64,000 nt of DNA from Azospirillum halopraeferens DSM 3675 (GCF_000429625.1 NZ_AUCF01000004.1:62001-126000), one strand, 5' to 3'. Positions 9,319 to 18,338 are shown, numbered from the stretch's first letter. A program made the numbers and translations. The notes: generated by a model not told the origin, from the letters alone.

Positions 9319-10307
9319 CCGTCGGTCTGACCCGCCGGCGCTTCCTGACCATCACGGCGGCGGCCGGTGTCGCCGCCGTGATGACGCCGTCCGCGGAGGC
9401 GGCCGCGGGGCCGCGGGTCTGGCGGGGCACGGTGCTGGGCGCCGACGCCGCCATCGCGCTGCACCACCCCGACACCGCCGAGGCCGATCGGCTGATCCGC
9501 TTGTGCCTGGCCGAGGTGGAGCGGCTGGAGCGGGTGTTCAGCCTCTACCGCCCGGACTCCGCGCTGGTCCGCCTCAACCGCGACGGGGAGCTGCGCGACC
9601 CGCCGACCGATCTGGTGCGGCTGTTGGACGACGCGGCGCGCATGGCGCAGCGCACCGGCGGCGCCTTCGACGTGACCGTGCAGCCCCTGTGGCAGCTCTA
9701 CGCCGGCCACTTCGGGCGCCCCGGCGCCGATCCGGCCGGACCGCCGCCGGCTGCCGTGGCGGCGGTGCGGCGGCTGGTCGATCACCGGGCGCTGCGGGTG
9801 GAGCCCGGCCGCATCGCTTTCGCCCGGCCGGGCATGGCCGCCACCCTCAACGGCATCGCCCAGGGATACGTCACCGACCGGGTGGCCGAGCGGCTGGAGG
9901 CGGCGGGCATGACCCGTGTCCTGGTCGACCTCGGCGAGGTGCGGGCGCTGGACCCCCATCCCGATGGGCGTCCGTGGTCGGTGGGGCTGGCCGACCCCCG
10001 CGATCCCGCCCGCATCGCGGCGACGCTGCCGGTGGTGCGCCGTGCCGTCGCCACGTCGGGCGGCTACGGCACGCGCCTCGACCCGGCCGGCCGCTTCGTC
10101 CACCTGTTCGACCCGCGCAGCGGCCGGGCGGAGCCGCGTTGGGCATCCGTGACGGTGTTGGCCGCTGACGCCACCACCGCCGACGCCCTGTCCACCGCCC
10201 TGTCGGTCCTGCCGGAGGACGAGGCGCTCGCCGCCCTCGCCACCGTGCCGGGCGCCGCCGCTCGCCTGACGCGGGCGGACGGAACCGTGGTCACCGCGGG
10301 GGTGTAG
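9315..10307 (+). CDS. nosX: NosX, ApbE-family FMN transferase
   Basis: Periplasmic flavin transferase that attaches FMN to the Thr of the NosR SGAT motif. The 330-residue protein begins with a Tat signal (TRRRFLT, then a hydrophobic stretch to SAEAAA). The ApbE fold is recognised by VFSLYRPDSALVRLN, the Mg/FAD-binding region GGAFDVTVQPLW, LNGIAQGYVTDRVAERL, VDLGEVRALD and the C-terminal DATTADALSTALSVL. It is the last gene of the nos run and overlaps nosL by 4 bp. No clear terminator is visible after it. Confidence 0.93.
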   Translation: MTVGLTRRRFLTITAAAGVAAVMTPSAEAAAGPRVWRGTVLGADAAIALHHPDTAEADRLIRLCLAEVERLERVFSLYRPDSALVRLNRDGELRDPPTDLVRLLDDAARMAQRTGGAFDVTVQPLWQLYAGHFGRPGADPAGPPPAAVAAVRRLVDHRALRVEPGRIAFARPGMAATLNGIAQGYVTDRVAERLEAAGMTRVLVDLGEVRALDPHPDGRPWSVGLADPRDPARIAATLPVVRRAVATSGGYGTRLDPAGRFVHLFDPRSGRAEPRWASVTVLAADATTADALSTALSVLPEDEALAALATVPGAAARLTRADGTVVTAGV

Positions 10308-10340
10308 AGGCGGCCGGGAATGAAACGCTGCGGGACGGGA

Positions 10341-10385
10341 TCACGCCAGGCCCATCCAGGCGGTGAGCGGCGGCAGCATCAGGGT
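10341..10385. repeat. Copy of the 3' end of the GH13 gene (distal copy)
   Basis: These 45 bases match 11229-11273 with two differences. Read on the minus strand they encode the last residues and stop of the downstream glucosidase (LPPLTAW-x-GLA, stop). They have no gene body in front of them, so this is an orphan 3' end separated from the real one by the unrecognised gene at 10379-11032. Confidence 0.85.
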
Positions 10386-11032
10386 GCTGTCATCCTCACC
10401 GTGCCTGGACTGCATTCCGTCGGGTCACTCTGTTGGCGGCCCGCCAGCACCCGCAGCCGATCCTGGCGCGCGCGCGGATCGATAATTGTCTGGATCTCGC
10501 TGACAAACTCCCGTCTTGCCCCGATCAACGCATTGGCGACGTCGGATCCGGGGTAAGCGGCTGGCTCCGCCGTCAGGTGGTCGAGCAACTTGCAGGCGTC
10601 GACAACGTGATCCAGCGCCTTTTGGCGAAAGCCGCGAAAGGCGGCCTGCTTCCGGAGCCCCCTTTCCTGGGTGTGGGTGTTGGGCAAAAACAGGCGGCCG
10701 CGGTCAGCCAGGGCTGACAGGCGCCACCTGAGTTCAACCCGCTTGTGGAACAATGCACCCTCCGGCATCCCCCGGGGATCAAGACCACATAGGGCGTGAG
10801 CTTCGGACATGCGGTCTATGACCTCGTCCGCCCATGCCTGCAGTGCGTGACTCTGCTCGGTCAGTAAGGCTTCCAATGCAATCACCGCCTGCTTCTTCGT
10901 CTCTTCGTGCTGACGAGCGGTTTCCCGGCCCTGTTCGACGGCGGAGCGGCGGGCGTCCCTGGCGGCGACAATGGCGACTACGGCGGCGACCACCGCAGCA
11001 GCAGAACTGACGATTTCCGCGATACCGTCCAC
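10379..11032 (-). CDS. Unrecognised membrane-anchored coiled-coil protein
   Basis: A 217-residue protein of unknown role. It starts with a probable GTG at 11032. An N-terminal membrane segment (about 6-25, Ala/Val-rich) precedes a charged helical region (RRSAVEQGRETARQHEETKK) that could form a coiled coil facing the cytoplasm; the rest looks helical and soluble. Its codon use is less GC-biased than the nos and GH13 genes on either side. It lies between two copies of the GH13 3' end, which suggests that it arrived by insertion. The last few codons run into the orphan repeat. Not recognised as any named family. Confidence 0.55.
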   Translation of the reverse strand: MDGIAEIVSSAAAVVAAVVAIVAARDARRSAVEQGRETARQHEETKKQAVIALEALLTEQSHALQAWADEVIDRMSEAHALCGLDPRGMPEGALFHKRVELRWRLSALADRGRLFLPNTHTQERGLRKQAAFRGFRQKALDHVVDACKLLDHLTAEPAAYPGSDVANALIGARREFVSEIQTIIDPRARQDRLRVLAGRQQSDPTECSPGTVRMTAP

Positions 11033-11228
11033 CTGCCGCCCCCATCTTAATGTTCACTCCCAGGAAGACTTTTATACGGAAAGGCGAGTGGTGGAGGAAG
11101 GGAAGACGCGCCCCGCTCGGAACGGAGATGACTGGCGGCGTGCGCGATCTCGGCGAGTATGGCGGACCGGTAGACCTCCGATTGGATGCCGGGCCGGATG
11201 CCCTGTTCCGCCGCTGCCCGGCCCCTGA

Positions 11229-11273
11229 TCACGCCAGGCCCAGCCAGGCGGTGAGCGGCGGCAGCACCAGGGT
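11229..11273. repeat. 3' end of the GH13 gene (resident copy)
   Basis: Pair of the repeat at 10341-10385. This copy is continuous with the complete glucosidase gene and contains its stop codon. After the shared 45 bases the two sequences diverge completely. Confidence 0.85.
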
Positions 11274-12848
11274 TCGGCCGTCGGCGGTGACCTCGGCCGG
11301 GGGGGCGCCGGCGGGGCGGGGCAGGTCCAGGGGGGTGGCGCGCGGGCGGTGCTTCAGCGACAGTTCGGCCGGCGCATCGGCGGTGTTGATCACGGCCAGC
11401 ACCCGTTCGCCCTCCGCCACCCGCTCGAAGGCGAGGACGGCGCCCTCCGCCTCCACCGCGGCGACGGCGCCGTGGCGGAGTGCCGGGTGGGCACGGCGCA
11501 GCGCCAGAGTGGTGCGCCACACGGCCAGGGGGCCGTCGGGGCGGGCGTCCAGGCGGTCGATGGCGTGGGCGCGGTGGGCGGCGGGCACCGGCAGCCAGGG
11601 TGCGGAGGCGGCGGTGAAGCCGCAATGGTCGGCGTCGGCCCGCCAGGGCAGGGGGGTGCGGCTGCCGTCGCGGCCCTGGAACTCCGGCCAGTAGGTCTTG
11701 CCGAAGGGATCGCGCAGCTCCGCCTGCGCCAGCGTCGCCCGGGGCAGCGCCAGCTCCTCCCCCTGGTAGAGGCAGACGGTGCCGGGCAGGGCGCAGAACA
11801 GGGCGGCCAGCAGGGCGTTGAAGCGCTCGGGGTCGGCACCGTCGGGCAGCCAGCGGCTGATCGCGCGCTCCACATCGTGGTTGGACAGGCTCCAGCAGAT
11901 GGCACCGGGGTCGTCCACGCCGGTCAGCGCCTCGGCGAAGGGGCGGGCGCCGAAGGGCTGCTTGGCCACCCCCAGCGTGTAGGCGGCGTGCAGGCCGCCG
12001 GGGGCGGTGTAGCGGGCGATGCGTTGCGATCCGCCGGGCTGGCTCGACAGTTCGCCCAGCAGCACCCGGCCCTCGTAGCGGTCGGCGACGGCGCGCAATC
12101 GCTCCAGCACCGTGCGGATGGTCGGGTGCATCATGTCGTGGACGTGCCGCTGAAGGCCGAACAGCTTCACCGGCGGCTCCCCCTGCCAACCCAGCGCCGG
12201 GTTCGGGCGCAGCTCCGGGTCATGGGCGAAGAAGTCGACGGCGTCGATGCGGAAGCCGTCGACGCCGCGCTCCAGCCAGAAGGCCGCGGTGTCCAGCATC
12301 TCCTGCAAACAGGCCGCGTCGTGCAGATTCAGCGACGGCTGGCTCGACAGGAAATGGTGCAGGTAGTACTGGCGCCGCCGCGGCTCCCACGTCCAGGCGC
12401 TGCCGCCGAACACCGACAGCCAATTGTTGGGCGGCATCCCGTCGGGGGCGGGGTCGGCCCAGACGTACCGGTCGGCCAGCGGCCCGCTGCGGGAGCGGCG
12501 CGACGCCCGGAACCACGGGTGCTCGTCCGAGGTGTGGCCCAGCACCAGATCGATGATCACCTTCAGCCCGCGGGCATGAGCCGCCTCCAGCACCCGGTCG
12601 AAGGTGGCGAGGTTGCCCATGCGCCGGTCGACGTCGCGGTGGTCGGCCACGTCGTAGCCGAAGTCGGCCAGCGGCGAGGGGTAGAAGGGGCAGATCCACA
12701 CCCCGTCCACCCCCAGCGACGCGATGTGGTCGAGCCCGGACAGCACCCCCTCCAGGTCGCCCCAGCCGTCGCCATCGGCGTCCAGGAAACTCAGGGGGTA
12801 GATCTGGTACAGGGCCGCTCCGCGCAGCCAGGACGCCGTGTTGGCCAT
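11229..12848 (-). CDS. GH13 alpha-glucosidase / oligo-1,6-glucosidase-type enzyme
   Basis: Retaining alpha-glucosidase of glycoside hydrolase family 13, 539 residues, no signal peptide, so cytoplasmic. The (beta/alpha)8 motifs are all present: GYDVADHRD near 64, the nucleophile region GFRIDAVDFF (Asp near 198), the acid/base LLGELSS (Glu near 266) and the transition-state Asp in SLSNHDVE near 327. The start QIYPLSFLDADGDGWGDLEG is typical of GH13 alpha-glucosidases that act on maltose, sucrose or isomalto-oligosaccharides; the exact substrate cannot be read. The gene stands alone. Its 3' end is duplicated 888 bp downstream. Confidence 0.92.
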   Translation of the reverse strand: MANTASWLRGAALYQIYPLSFLDADGDGWGDLEGVLSGLDHIASLGVDGVWICPFYPSPLADFGYDVADHRDVDRRMGNLATFDRVLEAAHARGLKVIIDLVLGHTSDEHPWFRASRRSRSGPLADRYVWADPAPDGMPPNNWLSVFGGSAWTWEPRRRQYYLHHFLSSQPSLNLHDAACLQEMLDTAAFWLERGVDGFRIDAVDFFAHDPELRPNPALGWQGEPPVKLFGLQRHVHDMMHPTIRTVLERLRAVADRYEGRVLLGELSSQPGGSQRIARYTAPGGLHAAYTLGVAKQPFGARPFAEALTGVDDPGAICWSLSNHDVERAISRWLPDGADPERFNALLAALFCALPGTVCLYQGEELALPRATLAQAELRDPFGKTYWPEFQGRDGSRTPLPWRADADHCGFTAASAPWLPVPAAHRAHAIDRLDARPDGPLAVWRTTLALRRAHPALRHGAVAAVEAEGAVLAFERVAEGERVLAVINTADAPAELSLKHRPRATPLDLPRPAGAPPAEVTADGRTLVLPPLTAWLGLA

Positions 12849-12933
12849 CGATCACTCCGCGCCTCGCGCCGGATGGGGTCCGGCGGAACGGCGCGACGGT
12901 GACGGCCGCGGGCTAACGAATCCTTACCGGCCC

Positions 12934-13227
12934 TTATTTTTCACCGGGGCGTTGCGGCGGTGCCATCAGGGCCAGCCAGGGCGTCCAGGCCCGCTGCATC
13001 ATCCCGGCCCACGCCAGCATGGGGGCCGCCCACGGTCCGGCCGGATGGGCGGCGGCCATAAGCATGGGCGCCGCCAGCATGGGGGCGAGGGCCGTGAAGG
13101 CCGCGTCGAAGGACGGGGTCGCCCTGAGGGTGATGGAGATCGCCTCGGCGCCCTCCTCCGGCAGGGCGCGGTGCACGATGGCGACGTCCAGGTGGGGCAG
13201 GGCGGCGGTGGCGCGCGTTTCGTCCAT
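12934..13227 (-). CDS. Small Ala/Met-rich hydrophobic protein, unknown
   Basis: A 97-residue protein starting at the ATG at 13227 behind a GGGAG-like site. Its N-terminal half is polar; its C-terminal half is rich in Ala, Met, Pro and Trp with amphipathic segments (MLAAPMLMAAAHPAGPW, MLAWAGMMQRAWTPW). It resembles the surface-binding tails of phasin-like or granule-associated proteins, but this is only a composition likeness. It lies between the divergent glucosidase and topoisomerase genes. A longer frame to 13341 has no ribosome site. Confidence 0.5.
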   Translation of the reverse strand: MDETRATAALPHLDVAIVHRALPEEGAEAISITLRATPSFDAAFTALAPMLAAPMLMAAAHPAGPWAAPMLAWAGMMQRAWTPWLALMAPPQRPGEK

Positions 13228-13327
13228 GGTCCCGGTGCTCCCGTCGGTGGTCCGGCGCCGACGATACGGCAACCGAACACGCCTCGCCACGGTTGATGAG
13301 AACACCTCTCCTTTCGGATCCCCGCCC

Positions 13328-14473
13328 ATGGACGCCCGCACCCCGCCCGAACAGCTCCCTCCGCCGTCGTCGGACCCGCGCGAGGCGGCCGCCTGCGCCG
13401 GCCTCGCCTATGTCAGCGACGAGGAACCGGGCATCCGCCGCCGCCGCGCCGGCAAGGGCTTCTGCTACCGCTGGCCCGACGGCCGCACCGTGACCGAGGA
13501 GGAGACGCTGGCCCGCGTCCGCAAGCTGGCGATCCCGCCGGCCTACACGTCGGTGTGGATCTGCCCCGATCCCGACGGGCACCTGCAGGCGACCGGCCGG
13601 GATTCCCGCGGGCGCAAGCAGTACCGCTACCATCCCCGCTGGATCGAAGTGCGCGAGGGCACCAAGTACGGCCACATGCTGGAGTTCTGCCGCGCCCTGC
13701 CGGCCATCCGCGCGCGCGTCGACGCCGACCTGTCGCGGCGCGGCCTGCCGCGCGAGAAGGTGCTGGCCACCGTGGTGCGCCTGCTGGAGACGACGCTGAT
13801 CCGGGTGGGCAACGAGACGTACGCGCGCGAGAACCGCAGCTACGGCCTGACCACCCTGCGCGACGACCACGTGCGCATCGACGGGTCGGAGATCCGCTTC
13901 ACCTTCAAGGGCAAGTCGGGCAAGGAATGGAACGTGCGGCTGCGCGACCGCCGCCTGGCCCGCGTCGTGCGCGCCAGCCGTGACGTGCCCGGCGAGGAAC
14001 TGTTCCAATACCTGGACGACGACGGGCAGCGGCGGGTCGTGACCTCGGGCGACGTCAACGACTACCTGCGGGAGATCACCGGCCGGGACTTCACCGCCAA
14101 GGACTTCCGCACCTGGGCCGGCACCGTGCTGGCGGCCATGGCCCTGACCGAATTCGAGGCGTTCGACAGCAAAACCAAGGCCAAACGAAACGTCACCCGC
14201 GCCATCGAATCCGTGGCGGCCCGGCTGGGCAACACCGCCTCGGTCTGCCGCAAGAGCTATGTCCACCCCGAGGTGGTCGACGCCTACCTGGAGGGTGAAC
14301 TCCTGGACGCCCTGAAGCGGGAGGTGGAGCGTGACCTGCGCGAGGAGTTGTCCGGGCTGGAGGCGGAGGAGGCGGCGGTGCTCGCCTTCCTGCGCGACCG
14401 CCTGCAACGCGAAAGCGATGCCCGCGCCCGCGAATCCGGTCGCCGCAACAGCCGCGGGGCGCCGTCTGTTTGA
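13328..14473 (+). CDS. DNA topoisomerase IB (poxvirus-type)
   Basis: A bacterial type IB topoisomerase that relaxes supercoils through a 3'-phosphotyrosine intermediate. It has 381 residues, a normal length. The N-terminal domain contains GKGFCYRWPDG and KLAIPPAYTSVWICPDPDGHLQATGRD. The catalytic domain shows an Arg in LIRVGNETY, a Lys in FKGKSGK, KDFRTWAGT and the active-site Tyr in CRKSYVHPEVVDAY. The ATG at 13328 was chosen because conservation starts soon after and the longer upstream frame crosses the divergent gene's promoter. Monocistronic, or paired with the next small gene 35 bp on. Confidence 0.93.
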   Translation: MDARTPPEQLPPPSSDPREAAACAGLAYVSDEEPGIRRRRAGKGFCYRWPDGRTVTEEETLARVRKLAIPPAYTSVWICPDPDGHLQATGRDSRGRKQYRYHPRWIEVREGTKYGHMLEFCRALPAIRARVDADLSRRGLPREKVLATVVRLLETTLIRVGNETYARENRSYGLTTLRDDHVRIDGSEIRFTFKGKSGKEWNVRLRDRRLARVVRASRDVPGEELFQYLDDDGQRRVVTSGDVNDYLREITGRDFTAKDFRTWAGTVLAAMALTEFEAFDSKTKAKRNVTRAIESVAARLGNTASVCRKSYVHPEVVDAYLEGELLDALKREVERDLREELSGLEAEEAAVLAFLRDRLQRESDARARESGRRNSRGAPSV

Positions 14474-14508
14474 GGGGGGCACAGCGCACGCCGTCCGGGA
14501 GACGAACC

Positions 14509-14826
14509 ATGGCGAAAGCGACGACCGACCATCAGCAGATCCGCCGCTGGGCGGAGGGCCATGGCGGCAAGCCCGCGGTGGTGAAAGGCACCGGGGACGA
14601 CGGACCCGGCCTCGGCATCCTGCGCATCACCTTTCCCGACGCGCCGAACAGCGACACCGGGGCGATGGACTCCATCTCGTGGGATGACTTCTTCGAACAG
14701 TTCGAGGCGTCGAAGCTGGCCCTGCTCTATGACGACGACAGCCGCTTCAACAAGATCGTCGGACGGGACACCGTGGACCGCCGCGAGCACGGCGACCACG
14801 ACGCCAGCCGTCACGACCGACGGTGA
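14509..14826 (+). CDS. Conserved small acidic protein of unknown function
   Basis: A 105-residue soluble protein with the pattern IRRWAEGHGGKPAVVKGTGDD, LRITFPD, ISWDDFFEQFEASKLALLYDDD. It resembles a small conserved family sometimes labelled 1,4-alpha-glucan branching enzyme in databases, a name nothing in this sequence supports, since it is far too short and has no GH13 motif. The segment ending in LALLYDD is the best-marked part; the tail is Arg/His/Asp-rich. It lies just downstream of topoisomerase IB. Its 3' end overlaps the SGNH remnant on the other strand by 16 bp. Confidence 0.65.
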   Translation: MAKATTDHQQIRRWAEGHGGKPAVVKGTGDDGPGLGILRITFPDAPNSDTGAMDSISWDDFFEQFEASKLALLYDDDSRFNKIVGRDTVDRREHGDHDASRHDRR

Positions 14827-15059
14827 GGGGGCCGCCGATGGTCGGGCGGGCCGGGTGTCAGTGCGGCGTAGCCGCCGGCGCCGGGATGGGTGCCGTCCCC
14901 GGCGGCGGCCTCGTCCCTCCACGCGGCGCAGGCGGCCACACCGGCGCGCGCTGCCGCGCACAGCCGTCCGGCCCGGCCCGGCATCGCATCGTCACCGGTT
15001 CCGTTGACCACACTGTCACCCAATGCGCACAGTCGCACGATCGCGCCCCCTTCGGTCAT
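14811..15059 (-). pseudogene. SGNH/GDSL hydrolase collapsed by an internal deletion
   Basis: A minus-strand frame of 82 residues (GTG at 15038 or ATG at 15059) joins the two ends of an SGNH/GDSL esterase. It opens with the nucleophile block LCALGDSVVNGTGD and GRLCAAARA. It then jumps directly to the C-terminal block EAAAGDGTHPGAGGYAAL, which carries the Asp-His pair. The central oxyanion Gly and Asn blocks (roughly 120 residues in intact relatives) are missing, although the frame is kept. An active enzyme is unlikely. A strong A/G-rich ribosome site before the GTG is still visible. Confidence 0.65.
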
Positions 15060-15161
15060 GCGGTTCCCCGAAAGAACCCTTGCACCTCTTCCGGCGGGCC
15101 GGCAACCCGGACCCGTCGGCGAGTGTTTATCAGGGCAGGATGACCAATCGCGAGGTGCGCC

Positions 15162-15434
15162 ATGCTGAGCCTGATCGCCGCCGCGTCCCTGTTCGTGGCG
15201 CAGGGAACCACGACTTGCCCGCTCTACGACGACATCGCCACCCTGATCGTCGACAATTTCGGTGAACTGCCCGCGACGGCGCCGGTGAGCGACGACGACG
15301 GACTGACGCTGCAACTGTTCGGCGCGCCGGACGGCTCCACCTGGACGGCCGTGCAGATCGACGGCGAGCACGCCTGCATCGTCGCCACCGAGAAGGACTT
15401 CTTCGGCCTGCGCCAGCCGGGCATGCCGACCTGA
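15162..15434 (+). CDS. Small secreted protein, unknown
   Basis: A 90-residue protein with a short N-terminal hydrophobic signal (MLSLIAAASLFVAQG). The mature part is acidic and has two Cys (TTCPLYDD and EHACIVATE) that could form a periplasmic disulfide. It resembles small uncharacterised periplasmic proteins of alphaproteobacteria and has no known role. It converges on the SpoIIE-type phosphatase gene with a 22-bp gap. Confidence 0.6.
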   Translation: MLSLIAAASLFVAQGTTTCPLYDDIATLIVDNFGELPATAPVSDDDGLTLQLFGAPDGSTWTAVQIDGEHACIVATEKDFFGLRQPGMPT

Positions 15435-15456
15435 CCGGCGGTCATGGCCGCACCGG

Positions 15457-17433
15457 TCAGGAGGGCGGCACTGCCGCGGGGTCCGGCGTCGCGAGCCGGC
15501 GGAGCACCAGGCAGGTCAGGTCGTCGAACGGCTCCCCGCCGGCCGTGAAGGCACTCACCGTCTCGATCACGTTCGCCGCGTGGGCGCTGGCCGAGCGGCT
15601 GCCCTCGGGCACCGCCAGGCAGGCGACCAGACGCTCCTCGCCGAACGCTACACCGTCGGGTGCCAGCGCGTCGGTGACCCCGTCGGTGTAGAGGAACAGC
15701 GTGCCGCCGGGTTCCAGCCGGACCCGGTCCTCACGGTAGAGCAGGCCGGGCATCACCCCCAGCGCCGTCCCGCCGGTGGGACGCAGCCGATCCATGGTGC
15801 CGTCGGGCCCCAGGTGCAGGGGTGGGCAATGCCCGCCGTTGGCATAGCGCACCTCGCCGGTCACCCGGTCGTAGGTGGCGTAGAACACGGTGACGAACAG
15901 GTCGATGGGGTTCTGGCCGCACAGCCGCTCGTTGGCGGCGGCGAGCAGCCGTCCGGGCGGCAGCCCCTCGCGCGCCAGGTCCTGGATGGCGGTGCGCGCC
16001 ATCAGCATGAAGAAGGCCGCCGGGACCCCCTTGCCCGACACGTCGCCGATGACGATGGCGACGGTGCGGTCGTCCAGGTCGAAGACGTCGTAGAAATCAC
16101 CGGACACCTCGCGCGCCGGCGTCATGGTGCCGAACACCTGGTGGTCGGGACGCACCGGGAAGCGGGTGGGCAGGATGGCGAGCTGCATCTCCCGCGCGAT
16201 GTCCAACTCCGCCTCGATGCGGTCGTAGGCGGATTGCAGCTTGGCGGTGCTCTCCTCCAGGGCGGCGGTGCGGATGCGCACCAGCGTGTCCAGATGCTCC
16301 TCCCGGGCTTCCACCTCGCGTGCCATGGCGCGGAAGACGCGGGCGAGGCGGCCCAGTTCGTCGTCGCGCTCGATCACGGGATTGAGGGAGAAGGGGTTGA
16401 AGCGGCCGGTCTCCACCGCCGCCGCGGCCTCGGTGATGCGGTCGATGGGGTCGGCCTGCCGGCGTGCCAGGGCGACCGATGCGCCCACGCCGCCACCCAG
16501 TACCAGCAGGGCCACGCCGCCGGCCAGCCAGAGCTGGGTGCGCAGGGTCGCCAGAAGCTGGTCTGCCGGCAAACGCACCAGGGCAGCGCCCAACACCGCA
16601 CCGTCCTCCGCCGGGATCGGCGCCATGACTGTCAGCGTGGCGCCCGTGAGAATCGCCCGGGTTTCCCGTTCCCCGATGGCGGTGCGCAATTCCGCCAGTT
16701 CACGCTCCGAAGGCTCCGGGTTGCGGTCGGTCCCCAGCACGGTGCCGTGGGCCAGGGTGGCGAGGTCGCCCCCCAGCACCCAGATCGCGTCGATGCCGCC
16801 GCCTGCCAGCAGGGCATCGACCATGCGCTCCAGCCCGACGCGGCGGCCGATCTCGACCAGGCGCTCGGCGGGGATGCCGACCTGGACGATGCGCGCCTTG
16901 TCGACGCCGGCCACGCCCACATACTTCATCACCTTGCCGTCGATCTCGCGCTTGCGCGTCTCCTGGACCACCGGAGGCGCCCCTTGCAGCAGCTTGTGGA
17001 ACACGTGCGCCTGTGGCTGGGCCTTGGCGTCGGGGCTGAAGGTGAAATCGACTCCGGGTACGCTGTGCAGGTAGGCGCGGCCGCGCGGGTCGGTGATCCA
17101 GAACTCGGCGATGCCGGTGGCCGCGGCGATCGTCTTCAGGCGGTCGTTGATCGCCCGGGCCGGCTGCTTCGCCGCCTCCGCCACGGCCACCAGATGGGCG
17201 GCCAGCGTGGCCTGGGCGACCATCTGGTCGCCCACCACCGCCTCCACCTCCCGCGGGATGTCCCGCGCCAGGCTGGCCGAACGGGCCAGCAGGGTGGCCA
17301 CCAGCCGGCCGTCGGCGCGCGCCTTGTCCAGCAGCGCCGCATGGGTGTTCCACGCGAGCACCGCGGTGGTCGCCAGGACGGCCACCGACAGCAGGGCGGT
17401 AACCAGCAGGATGAGGCGCCGTCGGAAGCTCAT
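15457..17433 (-). CDS. HAMP/SpoIIE (RsbU-type) PP2C phosphatase with periplasmic sensor
   Basis: A 658-residue membrane-bound Ser/Thr phosphatase of the kind that acts on anti-anti-sigma factors in partner-switching stress or general signalling. An N-terminal helix (about 7-28) and a second one (about 303-325) flank a Cache-like periplasmic sensor (WITDPRGRAYLHS and KMKYVGVAG-like blocks). A HAMP linker and coiled coil (about 328-425) lead into the SpoIIE domain. The metal and substrate motifs there are SGDFYDVF, IGDVSGKGVPAAFFM, YANGGHCPP, LYTDGVTDA and FDDLTCLV. No partner sigma or anti-sigma gene lies nearby. Confidence 0.9.
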   Translation of the reverse strand: MSFRRRLILLVTALLSVAVLATTAVLAWNTHAALLDKARADGRLVATLLARSASLARDIPREVEAVVGDQMVAQATLAAHLVAVAEAAKQPARAINDRLKTIAAATGIAEFWITDPRGRAYLHSVPGVDFTFSPDAKAQPQAHVFHKLLQGAPPVVQETRKREIDGKVMKYVGVAGVDKARIVQVGIPAERLVEIGRRVGLERMVDALLAGGGIDAIWVLGGDLATLAHGTVLGTDRNPEPSERELAELRTAIGERETRAILTGATLTVMAPIPAEDGAVLGAALVRLPADQLLATLRTQLWLAGGVALLVLGGGVGASVALARRQADPIDRITEAAAAVETGRFNPFSLNPVIERDDELGRLARVFRAMAREVEAREEHLDTLVRIRTAALEESTAKLQSAYDRIEAELDIAREMQLAILPTRFPVRPDHQVFGTMTPAREVSGDFYDVFDLDDRTVAIVIGDVSGKGVPAAFFMLMARTAIQDLAREGLPPGRLLAAANERLCGQNPIDLFVTVFYATYDRVTGEVRYANGGHCPPLHLGPDGTMDRLRPTGGTALGVMPGLLYREDRVRLEPGGTLFLYTDGVTDALAPDGVAFGEERLVACLAVPEGSRSASAHAANVIETVSAFTAGGEPFDDLTCLVLRRLATPDPAAVPPS

Positions 17434-17515
17434 GCTCGACCGTCCGGGAAGGATGCCGCGAAGACCCCACCTCTAGTCGGACTTCACGGCCCTTGTCCAG
17501 GAGTGCCGGCACCCA

Positions 17516-18139
17516 TCATCCCGCGTCGGGGCGCGGCATCAGGTCGTACTGGCGCCGGCAGCCCGGCTGCTCCAGCATGCGGGCGTGCCAGGCCCGGACG
17601 TTGGGGAAATCGGCGACGTCGATGCCCGATTCTTCCAGCAGGTCGATCCACGGGAAGGCGAAGATGTCGGCGATGGTGACCCGGCCGCCCTCGACGAAGC
17701 CGGTTCCGGCGGCGAGGTGGGCGTCGAACTGCCGCAGCCCGCCGGCCGCCGCGGCGTCCATGAAGGGCAGGGCGGCGGGGTCCAGGTTGAAGCGGCGGAT
17801 GGCGCGGGCGCGCTGGATCGGCAGCAGGGCGTCGGCCATCCACGACAGCCACTCGGCGATGCGCAGATCCTCCCGCGGGTCCGATCCGCCGAACCGCCCG
17901 GTTGTGCGGGCGAGATAGCCGAGGATCACGCCGGATTCGCTGAGCCGGACATCGCCGTGCTCTAGCGCCGGGACGCGGCCGAAGCGGGTCACCGCCAGGT
18001 GTTCCGGTGTCTTCTGCTGCCCGCCGGCAAGATCCACATGGCGGTAGACGAAGGGCTGGTCGGCCATGGAGAGGAACAGGACGACGCGCGTCGCCGGCTG
18101 CGACGCAAAATGGCCATGGACGGTGTAGGCGGCGGTCAC
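17516..18139 (-). CDS. Glutathione S-transferase family protein
   Basis: A 207-residue cytosolic GST-like protein. The thioredoxin-fold N-terminus (YTVHGHFASQPATRVVLFLSM, FVYRHVDLAGGQQKTPEHLAV, GRVPALEHGDVRLSESGVILGYLA) carries the usual cis-Pro and ESxxI glutathione motifs, and the all-helical C-terminal half has VTIADIFAFPWIDLL. The GTG start at 18139 follows GGGGAGG by 8 bp. Substrate unknown; the family includes dehalogenases, isomerases and disulfide reductases. Confidence 0.85.
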   Translation of the reverse strand: MTAAYTVHGHFASQPATRVVLFLSMADQPFVYRHVDLAGGQQKTPEHLAVTRFGRVPALEHGDVRLSESGVILGYLARTTGRFGGSDPREDLRIAEWLSWMADALLPIQRARAIRRFNLDPAALPFMDAAAAGGLRQFDAHLAAGTGFVEGGRVTIADIFAFPWIDLLEESGIDVADFPNVRAWHARMLEQPGCRRQYDLMPRPDAG

Positions 18140-18338
18140 GATGCAAACCTCCCCGGATGATGGTGTCCCGTGACGATGCCAAGCTGCGCACCGCCGCGCC
18201 AGAGGAATGTCCACGAACGAACGAGGCATGCACTCCTTAAGGGGCGCCGCCCCTCCGAAAGGTGCTGCGTGGAACAGGACCGCCGTCCCGGGGTTGTTCA
18301 TGCACACACCCCATCCTGCGCAACCGGAGCACGGCCCG

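Noticed and set aside
14509..14826. Glucan branching enzyme label for the small gene after topoisomerase IB
   Set aside because: 105 residues with no GH13 motif; such a name can only be a propagated database error.
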